A DNA stretch of 41,896 nt. Origin: Pseudomonadota bacterium. GTDB lineage: Bacteria; Pseudomonadota; Gammaproteobacteria; Pseudomonadales; Pseudohongiellaceae. Positions 8,636 through 16,465 of this stretch are shown here, one piece after another. The position numbers and the translations under genes were made by a program. A model generated the notes under the pieces. That model was not told where the DNA came from. It did no database searches and was given only the letters and a program-made list of their open reading frames with translations. Within the stretch, counting starts at the first letter, position 1, and each line of letters begins with the position of its first letter. The DNA is taken from contig JADFIJ010000003.1 in assembly GCA_022566775.1 (NCBI GenBank), positions 1 through 41,896 of the forward strand. The letters run 5' to 3'.

Positions 8636-8832
8636 AAGCCTTACATTATTCGCTTTTTTGGCGGTCTTCTTAAATCGAAGCTGCAATTACTCGGCTGTGA
8701 ATAACAGGACAGATCGAGGCAGTGGGCAGCAACATAAAAAAATTTGAAGCAGGTGATGAGGTGTTTCGGGATCTATGCGAGTGTGATTTTAGTGATTTTG
8801 GCGAGTATATCTGCGCTCCAGAAGCTGCATAA
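8636..8832 (+). pseudogene. Relic of a zinc-type alcohol dehydrogenase / quinone oxidoreductase
   Basis: Two frames together give KPYIIRFFGGLLKSKLQLLG, then, after a frameshift near 8698-8704, GQIEAVGSNIKKF, EAGDEVFRDL and FGEYICAPEAA followed by a stop. This corresponds to the conserved N-terminal region of MDR-family dehydrogenases (LG.D.AG.VEAVGSNV..F..GDEVFGDL...GFAEY). The rest of the protein, including the nucleotide-binding domain, is missing. No start codon or RBS fits, so the segment is decayed and not expressed as an enzyme. Confidence 0.72.
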
Positions 8833-8835
8833 ATA

Positions 8836-9633
8836 GTCATCGGGCCCGGCGGCATGCGGAAGATGGGCTTTTCCAGAGATATCGTTGGCATGGGAGGAAC
8901 TCTGACGGTCCATGGAAATCTTGCCAGAAATCCACAAAAAAATGACATCTTCCCCGCAGCCGTCGTATATGCGAGAATAGTGTCTTTCTATAATGAGAAA
9001 GGCCTTTCTGACCCTATAAATGGTCAGAAACCGGAGCCTTCTACCGACACTCTGGCAGGGAAGTGGACCTCCAATCTGAATCTGGAACTACTCTCAGTAT
9101 TAGATGGAACTGCCGGGCAAGATCTTACTGCATTTGGTACCACAGCGAAAGCAAGTTGGGAGGAGTTAAAAAAAACCAGCTGTTGACTGCGCTCGGCTTA
9201 CATCTCCAGTGCCAATGGTAATACCCTATTGCAAACGCATTACACCGAGCAACGACGTAGTTATAGTTGAGGGTGTTTATGATGGTCTAGTGTGGACAGT
9301 CCATATGGACATTGATGCCCATGCAAACGCTACCCCATCAGAGCAAGGTCGTTCCATTGGTCAGTGAGAAGGTGCAAGCCTAGTTATCGACACCAACGTC
9401 TTTGCCGATCACCCAATGGGGGGGGTTGGGAGATGCCTTCAGGCTCCCTAAAATACTTGAAGGAGCGTTTGACGCGCAGCGAAGACGGGAAAAGCCTCAG
9501 TTACCATTTCGAACTTACAGGTCCACAATACGTGACCTTACCGATAGTCGGTGATTCAACCTAGATCTATGAACCTGACGTGGAATTCATAGTGGATGAC
9601 TGTAATCCAGTGAATTCGAGGGTGTGTTTTTGA
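8836..9633 (+). pseudogene. Decayed gene for a secreted DUF6152-like protein
   Basis: Joined across frames, the stretch encodes a recognisable protein. It runs from IGPGGMRKMGFSRDIVGMGG and LTVHGNLARNP (like the end of DUF6152) through PAVDCARLTSPVPM, VHMDIDAHANATPSEQGRSI, EGASLVIDTNVFADHPMG, LKYLKERLTRSEDGKSLSYH and IYEPDVEFIVDDCNP. Four lesions are visible: a frameshift at the A-run near 9170-9177, TGA at 9367 where relatives have Trp (HWEGD), a frameshift at the G-run near 9417-9426, and TAG at 9562 where relatives have Trp (TW.Y.PDVEF). Family assignment is from memory of this motif order. The 5' end is missing and abuts the dehydrogenase relic. Confidence 0.72.
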
Positions 9634-9701
9634 CTGGGTAGCTTGGAAATCAGCCGAATCAAGCATAGCCAGCAGAGAGTCTTGGACAGGTTGGATAGGG
9701 C

Positions 9702-9723
9702 GGCCTGAAAGAGGCCCCTTTTG
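9702..9723 (+). terminator. Possible rho-independent terminator
   Basis: GGCCT (9702-9706), loop GAAAG, AGGCC (9712-9716) is followed by CCTTTTGT. The stem is only five base pairs, so the site is weak. It would end any transcript from the pseudogene block and insulate the cassette that begins at 9913. Confidence 0.4.
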
Positions 9724-9912
9724 TCTTCCTCATCAGCTTAGATCGGTATGGGATAAACCGTTGAATGAAAAACCAAAGGTCGAAGGCAATTTCTCAATGA
9801 TGTTATTAACTGTAAAGTATCATTACGTTCGATCACGGCGCCTTCAAAGGAGTCAACGAAAAATTTTATTAGAAAAATCATTTATTGAATAAACAAAGGA
9901 GAAAGGAGGTAT

Positions 9913-10812
9913 ATGAGTAGGATTACACAAAATGGCTCCATACAGGTTGCCAATGCAACTAACCCAATTATAACTAATATAACCAAGACCAATCTAACCC
10001 AAAGAATAACAACGGCACTTCTGCTAGCTGCAGGCACAGGATCTCGCTTGCGCCCCTTGACTCTAGATGCTCCGAAGTGTCTTACCGAGGTTGGTGGGAA
10101 ACCAATTTTGGGTCGACTGGTCGATAATCTCCGCTCCCAGGGTATTACCCGATTGGTGGTAGTAACAGGATATCTGGAACATTGTGTCCGTGAATATCTG
10201 CAAGAAAATGCGGCCGATATGCAAGTAGACTACGTATTCAATCCCGTGTATCAGACAACCAATAATATCTACTCTCTATGGTTGGCGCGGCAAGAAGTCC
10301 AGGAGCCATTTGTGCTGATAGAGAGTGATCTGGTATTTGAAGAATCAATGCTGGCGGACATGTTGATACCAGATAAAATTGCGATTTCTAATATACTTCC
10401 CTGGATGAACGGAACCACGGTTGAACTGAATTCTCAGCAAGTAGTTGCGGCGTTCCATGCCAAACGTAGCGAAAACGGAAACGAACGATATAAAACCGTT
10501 AATATTTATAGCCTTTCATTACAGAGTTGGCATAGGATGATAGCGCGGTTAGATCGCTATATCACTGATGGCAGGGTTGGCGAGTACTATGAGGCCGTAT
10601 TCGCCGATATGGTGTTGGACAATGCGATTGCATTTGAACCTGTTTTCTTCGACGAAGATCGATGGTATGAGGTTGATACAATACAAGATTTAAGCAGTGC
10701 AGAACTGATATTTCCCTCGGCGCTACGGCTTACACCTGTTAAGGACTGTCAACACGCTTTGTCTACGGGTCTTGCTGATATCAATGCTACTGGAGAAGCA
10801 CTCGCAGGATAA
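9913..10812 (+). CDS. LicC/PntC-like nucleotidyltransferase (cytidylyltransferase family)
   Basis: The 299-residue protein activates a phosphorylated or phosphonated small molecule with an NTP, probably CTP. The nucleotide-binding motif is LAAGTGSRLRPLT at residues 38-50, followed by PK at 54-55. Other family marks are NNIYSLWLA, ESDLVFEESM (metal-binding Asp), YKTVNIYSLS, YYEAVFADM and DRWYEVDTIQDL. This order is that of LicC (phosphocholine cytidylyltransferase) and of the cytidylyltransferase half of PntC (2-aminoethylphosphonate). The first 30 residues, rich in Thr, Asn and Ile, are an unusual extension, but the RBS (GGAGG) is strong and directly placed for ATG 9913. It is first in a five-gene rightward unit that is visibly richer in A+T than the flanks. 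Whether the substrate is phosphocholine, phosphoethanolamine or a phosphonate is not decided. Confidence 0.85.
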   Translation: MSRITQNGSIQVANATNPIITNITKTNLTQRITTALLLAAGTGSRLRPLTLDAPKCLTEVGGKPILGRLVDNLRSQGITRLVVVTGYLEHCVREYLQENAADMQVDYVFNPVYQTTNNIYSLWLARQEVQEPFVLIESDLVFEESMLADMLIPDKIAISNILPWMNGTTVELNSQQVVAAFHAKRSENGNERYKTVNIYSLSLQSWHRMIARLDRYITDGRVGEYYEAVFADMVLDNAIAFEPVFFDEDRWYEVDTIQDLSSAELIFPSALRLTPVKDCQHALSTGLADINATGEALAG

Positions 10813-10908
10813 AGTAGTTGCTTTTTATCTGCTCTCCATTTCCCAAATAGATTGTTTGATTGCAATGCGTCAGTGTTTACTAATCCTGAGAGGTCAAGAA
10901 TTAACTTA

Positions 10909-12012
10909 ATGCAAAACCAAAAAGCCAGAGAAAGGCAATATGAGGCATTGGCCGATGCCCATGGTGGCTATTGGCGTTATGGCTTTATTGACCATGCCTA
11001 TCTCTATAATCTCCACTTCCCACCAGAGCGATTCTTTGAGCTCATCAAGAGTCAAATTCATGAGCTGGTTTTAAACTATCCTGTTGCTCAAGCCACATTA
11101 GCCGGCTGGGTTGGTGATTTGATTGATCAGCCAGCCGAACGCATCGTAGTGGGGAATGGAGCGGCTGAGCTCATAAAAATTGTTTCTGGAAGTGTCGCAA
11201 AAAAACTGATTGTTCCCGTACCTTCTTTTAATGAATATGCCAATGCTGCTCCAGAAGGCACAGTTGTTGAATTTGCTTTGGAAATACCTTCTTTCCAGCT
11301 CGATGTAGATAAGTTTGCTGCCGAAGCGATACGTTGCGAGGCTGATGTAGCGGTGGTGGTAACGCCTAACAACCCAACTTCACTGTCGGTGCCAAAAGCA
11401 GATCTGGTTCGGTTGCTGAAAAAACTGGACGATCATAATTGTATGCTCATTGTTGATGAGTCTTTTATTGATTTTGTTAGTGATCGTGAGCGAGTAACAC
11501 TTGAAAAAGATATTGCGCAATATCCAAATCTGGCGATTTTCAAAAGCATGAGTAAGGCCTACGGTATCTGTGGCTTGCGTATTGGATATATGCTCACGGC
11601 GAACGAGGATTTTGCGGGGAAAGTACGGGCGGGAATTCATATTTGGAACCTGAACGGCTTCGCTGAAACATTTTTGAAAATGGCTCCTGAGTACCGCGAA
11701 GAATTCGAATCAAGCTGTGTCCAGGTGCGCAAAGATCGGGATTTGTTTTATCATAGCCTATGTTCTATTGATGGTTTGCTCGTCTTTAAACCCGATGCCA
11801 ACTTTGTTTTCTGTCGACTTCCCGATCATGCGCCATCGGGCCCGGAAGTCGCTCGAAGCTTGTTCGTTGAACACAATATCTATATTAAGCATTGCCAGGG
11901 TAAAAGCATGCCAGATTCGGATCGCTATGTTCGTATTGCCAGTCGAACGCCCGATGAAAACAAACATTTGGTGAACCTGTTAGGTGAAGTTATTGCCACC
12001 GGGCACGCCTAG
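10909..12012 (+). CDS. PLP-dependent aminotransferase-fold enzyme (PntC/CobD/HisC-like)
   Basis: The 367-residue protein is a fold-type I, class I/II PLP enzyme. Visible motifs are VVGNGAAELIK (phosphate-binding region), VPSFNEYANAAPEG, VVTPNNPTSLSVP, IVDESFIDF (Asp for the pyridine nitrogen), and FKSMSKAYGICGLRIGY, where Lys216 should form the Schiff base; RIASRTP near the end carries the carboxylate-binding Arg. It resembles HisC, threonine-phosphate decarboxylase CobD and the second half of PntC, in which such a domain is fused to a cytidylyltransferase. Here the two are separate adjacent genes. It may transaminate a phosphonoaldehyde or decarboxylate a phospho-amino acid. The start is uncertain: ATG 10909 follows GAGAGG by 16 bases; the frame is open to a TTG at 10852. 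Confidence 0.85.
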   Translation: MQNQKARERQYEALADAHGGYWRYGFIDHAYLYNLHFPPERFFELIKSQIHELVLNYPVAQATLAGWVGDLIDQPAERIVVGNGAAELIKIVSGSVAKKLIVPVPSFNEYANAAPEGTVVEFALEIPSFQLDVDKFAAEAIRCEADVAVVVTPNNPTSLSVPKADLVRLLKKLDDHNCMLIVDESFIDFVSDRERVTLEKDIAQYPNLAIFKSMSKAYGICGLRIGYMLTANEDFAGKVRAGIHIWNLNGFAETFLKMAPEYREEFESSCVQVRKDRDLFYHSLCSIDGLLVFKPDANFVFCRLPDHAPSGPEVARSLFVEHNIYIKHCQGKSMPDSDRYVRIASRTPDENKHLVNLLGEVIATGHA

Positions 12013-12050
12013 TAAATGTCAGGCAGTATAATTAGGGCAATGAAAAATTG

Positions 12051-12716
12051 ATGAATATCAGCAACCATAATGATGAACTTCATTTGTTCAAGAAAACAGG
12101 GTTCTTTGATGAACGGGAACTTGCTTTACAGCATTTGAGGGATGCCGATGAAATACTATTTTCGGCAGACGTGGATTACTGTGTCATGTTTGGCACGCTA
12201 CTTGGTTTGTTACGCCATGATGGTTTGATCCCATGGGATGATGATATGGACATTATCATTTTCGATAGCGATAATTTCGAGAAAAAATGCCGACATCAGT
12301 TTGAAGACAGAGGATATGTTGTCTATGACGATGTACGTAGCATAGACGGAATAGAAAAGCGATGCGGATACCGTATTCACTCTGAAAAGGGACTTCCTAT
12401 ACCTGGACAATCCTGGAAATTCCCGTGGCTAGGGGTTTGGGAGGCAGATGTCTGTAATAGTAAAATGACACTTCCGCCGGAGGTATTTTCCTATGCCGTA
12501 GATGATTTCTTCCCATTGGAAAGGAAATGTTTTCTGGATTTTACAGTGAGCGTGCCAAGGCTTTCGGAAGAAATTGTAAAACAGTATTACGGGAATGATT
12601 GCATGACAATTTGTATGCTTCATAATCTGGACCATCGTCAATACAAAGCTACCGGATTTCCAGAAACGAAATTCCCCCTGGCAGATGTGTTGGCCTATTT
12701 GGATAAGAATCCTTGA
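12051..12716 (+). CDS. LicD-family phosphotransferase
   Basis: The 221-residue cytoplasmic protein carries the LicD core: FGTLLGLLRHDGLIPWDDDM at residues 47-66, with Gly48-Thr49, Asp63-65 and Asp67 forming the nucleotidyltransferase-like metal site, and later WDFTVSVP-like LDFTVSVPR and YYGNDCM, matching the .YG.DW. motif of the family. LicD enzymes move phosphocholine (or similar) from a CDP-linked donor to glycans such as lipooligosaccharide or teichoic acid. A donor of that kind would come from the first gene of the unit. ATG 12051 is taken; a TTG directly before it is also in frame. The gap to the preceding gene is 38 bases. Confidence 0.85.
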   Translation: MNISNHNDELHLFKKTGFFDERELALQHLRDADEILFSADVDYCVMFGTLLGLLRHDGLIPWDDDMDIIIFDSDNFEKKCRHQFEDRGYVVYDDVRSIDGIEKRCGYRIHSEKGLPIPGQSWKFPWLGVWEADVCNSKMTLPPEVFSYAVDDFFPLERKCFLDFTVSVPRLSEEIVKQYYGNDCMTICMLHNLDHRQYKATGFPETKFPLADVLAYLDKNP

Positions 12717-12784
12717 GTGCTGCAGGCCCCTGATAGATAGTAAGGGTATCGCTAGTAGCACGATGTATCGCGATTACCCGGAGA

Positions 12785-13525
12785 GTGCAAATAATATTGA
12801 ATCACCAAGATAGTAGCCCTGAAACAACCACCGTAGCCGATACCCTGAAGCAGGAGGCTAGCTATCCGAAGCTTGCTAAGAAAGCTAGCGATGGTATGTA
12901 CTGTTATCTTGTTCAACGTAGGATATCGCTCTATATCTCGATTTTTTGCGTACGCAAAGGGATTAGCGCCAATGTTGCTACCGGCATTGATATGGTCTTT
13001 GCAGTTCTCGCTGCATGGAGTTTATCCCAAGGCTACTATCTCTTGGGAGTGATCTTGATTCAAGTGTTTGGCCTATGGTCTTGTGTCGACGGGGAGGTAT
13101 CACGGCTGTCAAAAATGCCCAGTAAGCTTGGCGACTTTTATGACACGATGACAGATCGCTCGGCTGAATTTCTAATTTTTGCCGGAGTGTTGTATTCATT
13201 ACCGTTAGCCGCTAGCGATTATTCCTGGGGAACTCTCTTCTTTTGTTATATAGGGATGGTGTTTCTGATCACAGCATCCTCTGAGAAGTTTCGTTCTGTC
13301 TATCATGAAAATTATCCAAAGAGTGAACACGAAGCCGTCTTCAGCTGGCTTTGTGCGGGGAGTGATACTCGGTTTTTGTATCTCTGTATAGCAATTCTTG
13401 GATATTCGATTACCGGCGAAACTGCGATTATTAAGTGGTTGATTATGGCACTGTCCTTCTTGCTTGGACTGAACTTCCTATTCCGAATATGGAAGATATC
13501 TATACTTCCGCTGGAAAATAAATAG
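12785..13525 (+). CDS. CDP-alcohol phosphatidyltransferase-family membrane protein with altered motif
   Basis: The 246-residue protein has several membrane helices (for example GIDMVFAVLAAWSLSQGYYL, LFFCYIGMVFLITASS and the C-terminal MALSFLLGLNFLFRI). The family motif D-xx-DG-xx-AR-x8-G-x3-D-x3-D is present as Ser99-Cys-Val-Asp102-Gly-Glu-Val-Ser-Arg107, Gly116, Asp120 and Asp124. The first Asp, a metal ligand in known members, is Ser99, and the Ala before Arg is Ser. The family couples CDP-linked alcohols to a second alcohol, releasing CMP, usually in the inner membrane. GTG 12785 is the only early start, with GGAG almost touching it; a TTG at 12797 is the alternative. In context it could use the CDP-linked product of the first gene, if still active. 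Confidence 0.82.
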   Translation: MQIILNHQDSSPETTTVADTLKQEASYPKLAKKASDGMYCYLVQRRISLYISIFCVRKGISANVATGIDMVFAVLAAWSLSQGYYLLGVILIQVFGLWSCVDGEVSRLSKMPSKLGDFYDTMTDRSAEFLIFAGVLYSLPLAASDYSWGTLFFCYIGMVFLITASSEKFRSVYHENYPKSEHEAVFSWLCAGSDTRFLYLCIAILGYSITGETAIIKWLIMALSFLLGLNFLFRIWKISILPLENK

Positions 13526-13562
13526 TGATAAGGATGACATCAGCTTAACCGTCGCGGATTAA

Positions 13563-14261
13563 ATGGGAAAACGATTCTACCCTTCTTTACAGGATTTCTT
13601 GACTGAACTGAACGAGAACTGTCTTCTTCTGGCTCGGCATGGTGAGACGGACTGGAATGCGATGAAAATCATACAGGGTCAGCAGGATCGACCCTTGAAT
13701 TTGACTGGTTTCGAGCAACGGAAAAACCTGTTCTTCCTCTTAGACACAGTCTGTCTAAACCGAGTAATCTGTAGTGAACTGCAGAGAACCATACAGACGG
13801 CATTGCCCATCGGTGTCGAGAAAAATTTGCGACTCGAAAAATTCTCTGAACTCAATGAAGTTAAATTGGGTATTTTCGAAGGGCAACACAAAGAAGAGTT
13901 TTCGGACGAACCCACTAGGAAGTGCTATCAGAAATTTCTGGATGACGAGGTAAATGTAGTTCTTCCTGGCGGTGGAGAAAGCCTCGTTATGGTGGACAAC
14001 CGCGTGCAAGCCCTGGTGAAAAACACCGTTGACAGCGTCGTAAGGTCCGGTCATGTATTAGTGGTCGGGCATCGCAATGTTAACAAGATGATTATTAAAA
14101 ACCTTCTGGGACTCACTGTGGCAGAAGGATACCAGGTAGAACATAAAAACTCGTGGCTTTACGTCTTTGCGCCTGGAAAGGTTGAAATATTCTTGATTGA
14201 AATTTCCGAACCTCAAGAAGCGATTCATGTGCAGACCGGTGTTAAGAGAATTAGAGAGTAG
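13563..14261 (+). CDS. Histidine phosphatase (phosphoglycerate mutase-like)
   Basis: The 232-residue protein belongs to the branch 1 histidine phosphatase superfamily. The phosphorylated His is in LLARHGETDWN (Arg25-His26-Gly27), followed by the substrate-pocket segment QDRPLNLTG, CSELQRTIQTA (second Arg), ELNEVKLGIFEG with the acid/base Glu, and VVGHRNVNK with His170. Length and motif order fit small-molecule phosphatases of the CobC/GpmB kind. It is last in the five-gene unit, 37 bases after the membrane protein. In CobC-like systems such an enzyme removes phosphate from a nucleotide-loop or headgroup precursor; a matching clean-up or release step is inferred here. Confidence 0.85.
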   Translation: MGKRFYPSLQDFLTELNENCLLLARHGETDWNAMKIIQGQQDRPLNLTGFEQRKNLFFLLDTVCLNRVICSELQRTIQTALPIGVEKNLRLEKFSELNEVKLGIFEGQHKEEFSDEPTRKCYQKFLDDEVNVVLPGGGESLVMVDNRVQALVKNTVDSVVRSGHVLVVGHRNVNKMIIKNLLGLTVAEGYQVEHKNSWLYVFAPGKVEIFLIEISEPQEAIHVQTGVKRIRE

Positions 14262-14611
14262 TTAAGTCCAGGGCAAGTTGCGAGCCGACAGCGATCATCT
14301 TTTTAGTGGAATTTGTAGTACCCAGTTCTGTGCTGGCTTGCAATTGCGACAGGTCGCGCTACAGACTCAATTTTTGAATTTGAAAAAACCCCAGCCCTGT
14401 AACCGAACCAGTTCAGGCAATGCTTAAGACATAAATGCTCGCTGAGGGCTAGAGGGGGACACTAATAGAATAACAGCTTGAGATTTTTGGTTGACATATT
14501 CCTGGTCAACTATGAGCGTTAAGAGCTACAGCAATTTTTCTGCATAACTGGCGTAATCAGCCGATTGTATTTACGCCTGTCTACTGCATTTGAGTTACGG
14601 TACACCTTTTA
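14262..14611. other. Intergenic region between convergent genes
   Basis: These 350 bases lie between the end of the phosphatase gene and the end of the leftward linalool dehydratase/isomerase-domain gene. I see no gene and no clear terminator. The only structure noted is a short inverted repeat GTTGAC (14490-14495) and GTCAAC (14505-14510). Confidence 0.5.
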
Positions 14612-16465
14612 TTATACGGATGGACAGCAAGGGCATTGAGCCGCACCACTTGCCATCACAGATTCTGCAGCTCTGGCATTCTGCTCTGCAGTTCGTTTCG
14701 TGACAGCGACAGTAGCCGCATTAGCAACAGCCGTGGAATCGGGCCTGGTTACTGCCAGCTCCTGCCCAAAATACCCGGTATAAATCTGGTATTGATGCTG
14801 ACCAATATCAGTTGGAATCCGAATCGTATTGCCATCAACGATTTCGACGTCGCTTATCGTCGCGCCATCACAGATGACAACAGCCTCATTGGCGTTGGGT
14901 AAATTGGTAATTCTCCAGCTGGTCTGTTGACCAGCCAGATTGCGATCGCCCACGTAAGTTCCAATGTTAAGAACGCCATTGTCCTTATCATTCCATGCGG
15001 TATCGACACCCAAGTTTGGATAATCTACACCTTCGAGAGTCGGCGCAGTGTACTTGTCTAGATGCTTTACCTTGAATGCGTCTATCCAATTACCCTCGGC
15101 GATTTCACTGATCATCAATTGGCCTGAGCCCTGACCCCGTGGCCACGGTTCACCATAGTTGAACCACCAGCCGAACTTATCCATCTCATCGCCAAACCAG
15201 CGCGGCTCCGAGTAGCGTTCGGCTGCGGCACTGAGGCGGCTAACTGCCGTGTGATCCCCCAACGCTTTAGCCATAACCAGACCAAGCGCATTCGGCTGGA
15301 TTTCCCTTCTAGGATCGCGCCACCCTTGCGCATTGGCAGTTGCTTCATAGATCTGGGTGGCTATTTCAGTGGACTGTGGCATCAAGTAAAAAGCCACACC
15401 ACCACCTGGACCGAGTGTTCCTGGTAAGTTAATTTTGAAATCAGCGAGAGGGTCGTAATACATGGTCATCCATTCGATCTGTTGCTGATCGTTGATACCC
15501 ATATAATTATCGCGCATAAACTCAACCCAGTTTTCAAATACACCGTATGAGTTCGTCACTCCTAGTTGGTCGGATAAATACATACCCAAACCCGCGGCTG
15601 CATTGCAGTACGGCCATATCTTCGTGTTCTCACAATGAGGACCTTCAGGATGGTCGGTATATTGCTGGCGCAGGTGCTCTACAATCTTGGGTTGAGTCCA
15701 TTCAAATTGTTGGTTTTCGTAGCCCGCAATCTGCCAGGGTTGTTCCCACTTATTATCGCCAGAAACATATTTGTAAATTGAGAGAATCAGGTTCAACCAT
15801 CCACGGAAAAATAAATTTCCATCGGCGCCAATCGGATCCGGCTGTAGCCCCCATGGCTCAACTCCGTTAGCAGTCCAACCGGGAGCATCATAGTTTCCAC
15901 GTACCCGCTCAGGCCATGATCCCATGGTAGCCGCTGGATAATTTTTTCGGTCCGGGCTTTCGCCAATGAACGTATTCCAATCTATAGCAGCCCAATAAGC
16001 TGTGTGTCTGGTTGCCAGCTCATCCATAATTCGAGCATAAACTTCGCGCCACGCCGGCGTCTGATCAGCCATGAGCATCACACCATAGCTAGAATCGGCA
16101 AGATCAAAACGTGGATAACTTAACATGGGTGCGGCGGTATATTGGTCCCACCATGGATGGGGACCATTGCCATCATATTCCCAATCAATGTTACCACGCG
16201 GTAAATTTATGCCCCAGGGGCGCTCCTCTGAACCGCTAAACCCCCAATCATCTTGATAAGTTGCCTTCTGCCAAATAAATCGCAACCAGCCTTTGGTTCG
16301 CTCATTGTGTTTTGGATAAAAACTCGGGGTGTACTTGTGTGTCGCGGTAGTCGGTGTTGCTGCATTCTGTGTTGAATTCACGCAGGCATTCAGGGATACA
16401 GCGCCCCCTGCTAGAGCGGCGCTCTTTAAGAAATTACGTCTTGTTCCCGTCTTGGTCTGCGACAT
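14612..16465 (-). CDS. Tat-exported linalool dehydratase/isomerase-domain protein
   Basis: The 617-residue protein begins with a Tat signal (TRRNFLKSAALAGGAVSLNAC) whose Cys may also form a lipobox. The body matches the fold of linalool dehydratase/isomerase (PF18566), an alpha/alpha barrel. Two cysteines nine residues apart, Cys278 and Cys287 in HCENTKIWPYCNAA, correspond to the two active-site cysteines of the Castellaniella enzyme; a Tyr/Asp-bearing segment (QYTAAPMLSYPRFD) matches its N-terminal active-site region. The classical enzyme interconverts myrcene, linalool and geraniol in the periplasm, but the family is wider than that. A strong RBS (GGGGGAG) lies six bases before ATG 16465. 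The C-terminus, with a beta-rich stretch and a Cys pair (CPCC), is extra compared with the characterised enzyme. The substrate is inferred at best as a hydroxylated lipid or terpenoid. Confidence 0.75.
   Translation of the reverse strand: MSQTKTGTRRNFLKSAALAGGAVSLNACVNSTQNAATPTTATHKYTPSFYPKHNERTKGWLRFIWQKATYQDDWGFSGSEERPWGINLPRGNIDWEYDGNGPHPWWDQYTAAPMLSYPRFDLADSSYGVMLMADQTPAWREVYARIMDELATRHTAYWAAIDWNTFIGESPDRKNYPAATMGSWPERVRGNYDAPGWTANGVEPWGLQPDPIGADGNLFFRGWLNLILSIYKYVSGDNKWEQPWQIAGYENQQFEWTQPKIVEHLRQQYTDHPEGPHCENTKIWPYCNAAAGLGMYLSDQLGVTNSYGVFENWVEFMRDNYMGINDQQQIEWMTMYYDPLADFKINLPGTLGPGGGVAFYLMPQSTEIATQIYEATANAQGWRDPRREIQPNALGLVMAKALGDHTAVSRLSAAAERYSEPRWFGDEMDKFGWWFNYGEPWPRGQGSGQLMISEIAEGNWIDAFKVKHLDKYTAPTLEGVDYPNLGVDTAWNDKDNGVLNIGTYVGDRNLAGQQTSWRITNLPNANEAVVICDGATISDVEIVDGNTIRIPTDIGQHQYQIYTGYFGQELAVTRPDSTAVANAATVAVTKRTAEQNARAAESVMASGAAQCPCCPSV

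Noticed and set aside
8670-8948. 92-codon leftward frame in the pseudogene block
   Set aside because: The plus strand of the same bases encodes recognisable dehydrogenase and DUF6152-like fragments, so this is a shadow.
9913-14261. Complete phosphonate biosynthesis cluster
   Set aside because: No PEP mutase or phosphonopyruvate decarboxylase is present in the window; only activation and transfer functions are seen.
9913-14261. Standard lic1 phosphocholine locus
   Set aside because: No choline kinase (LicA) or choline transporter (LicB), and the PLP enzyme and CDP-alcohol transferase are not part of lic1.
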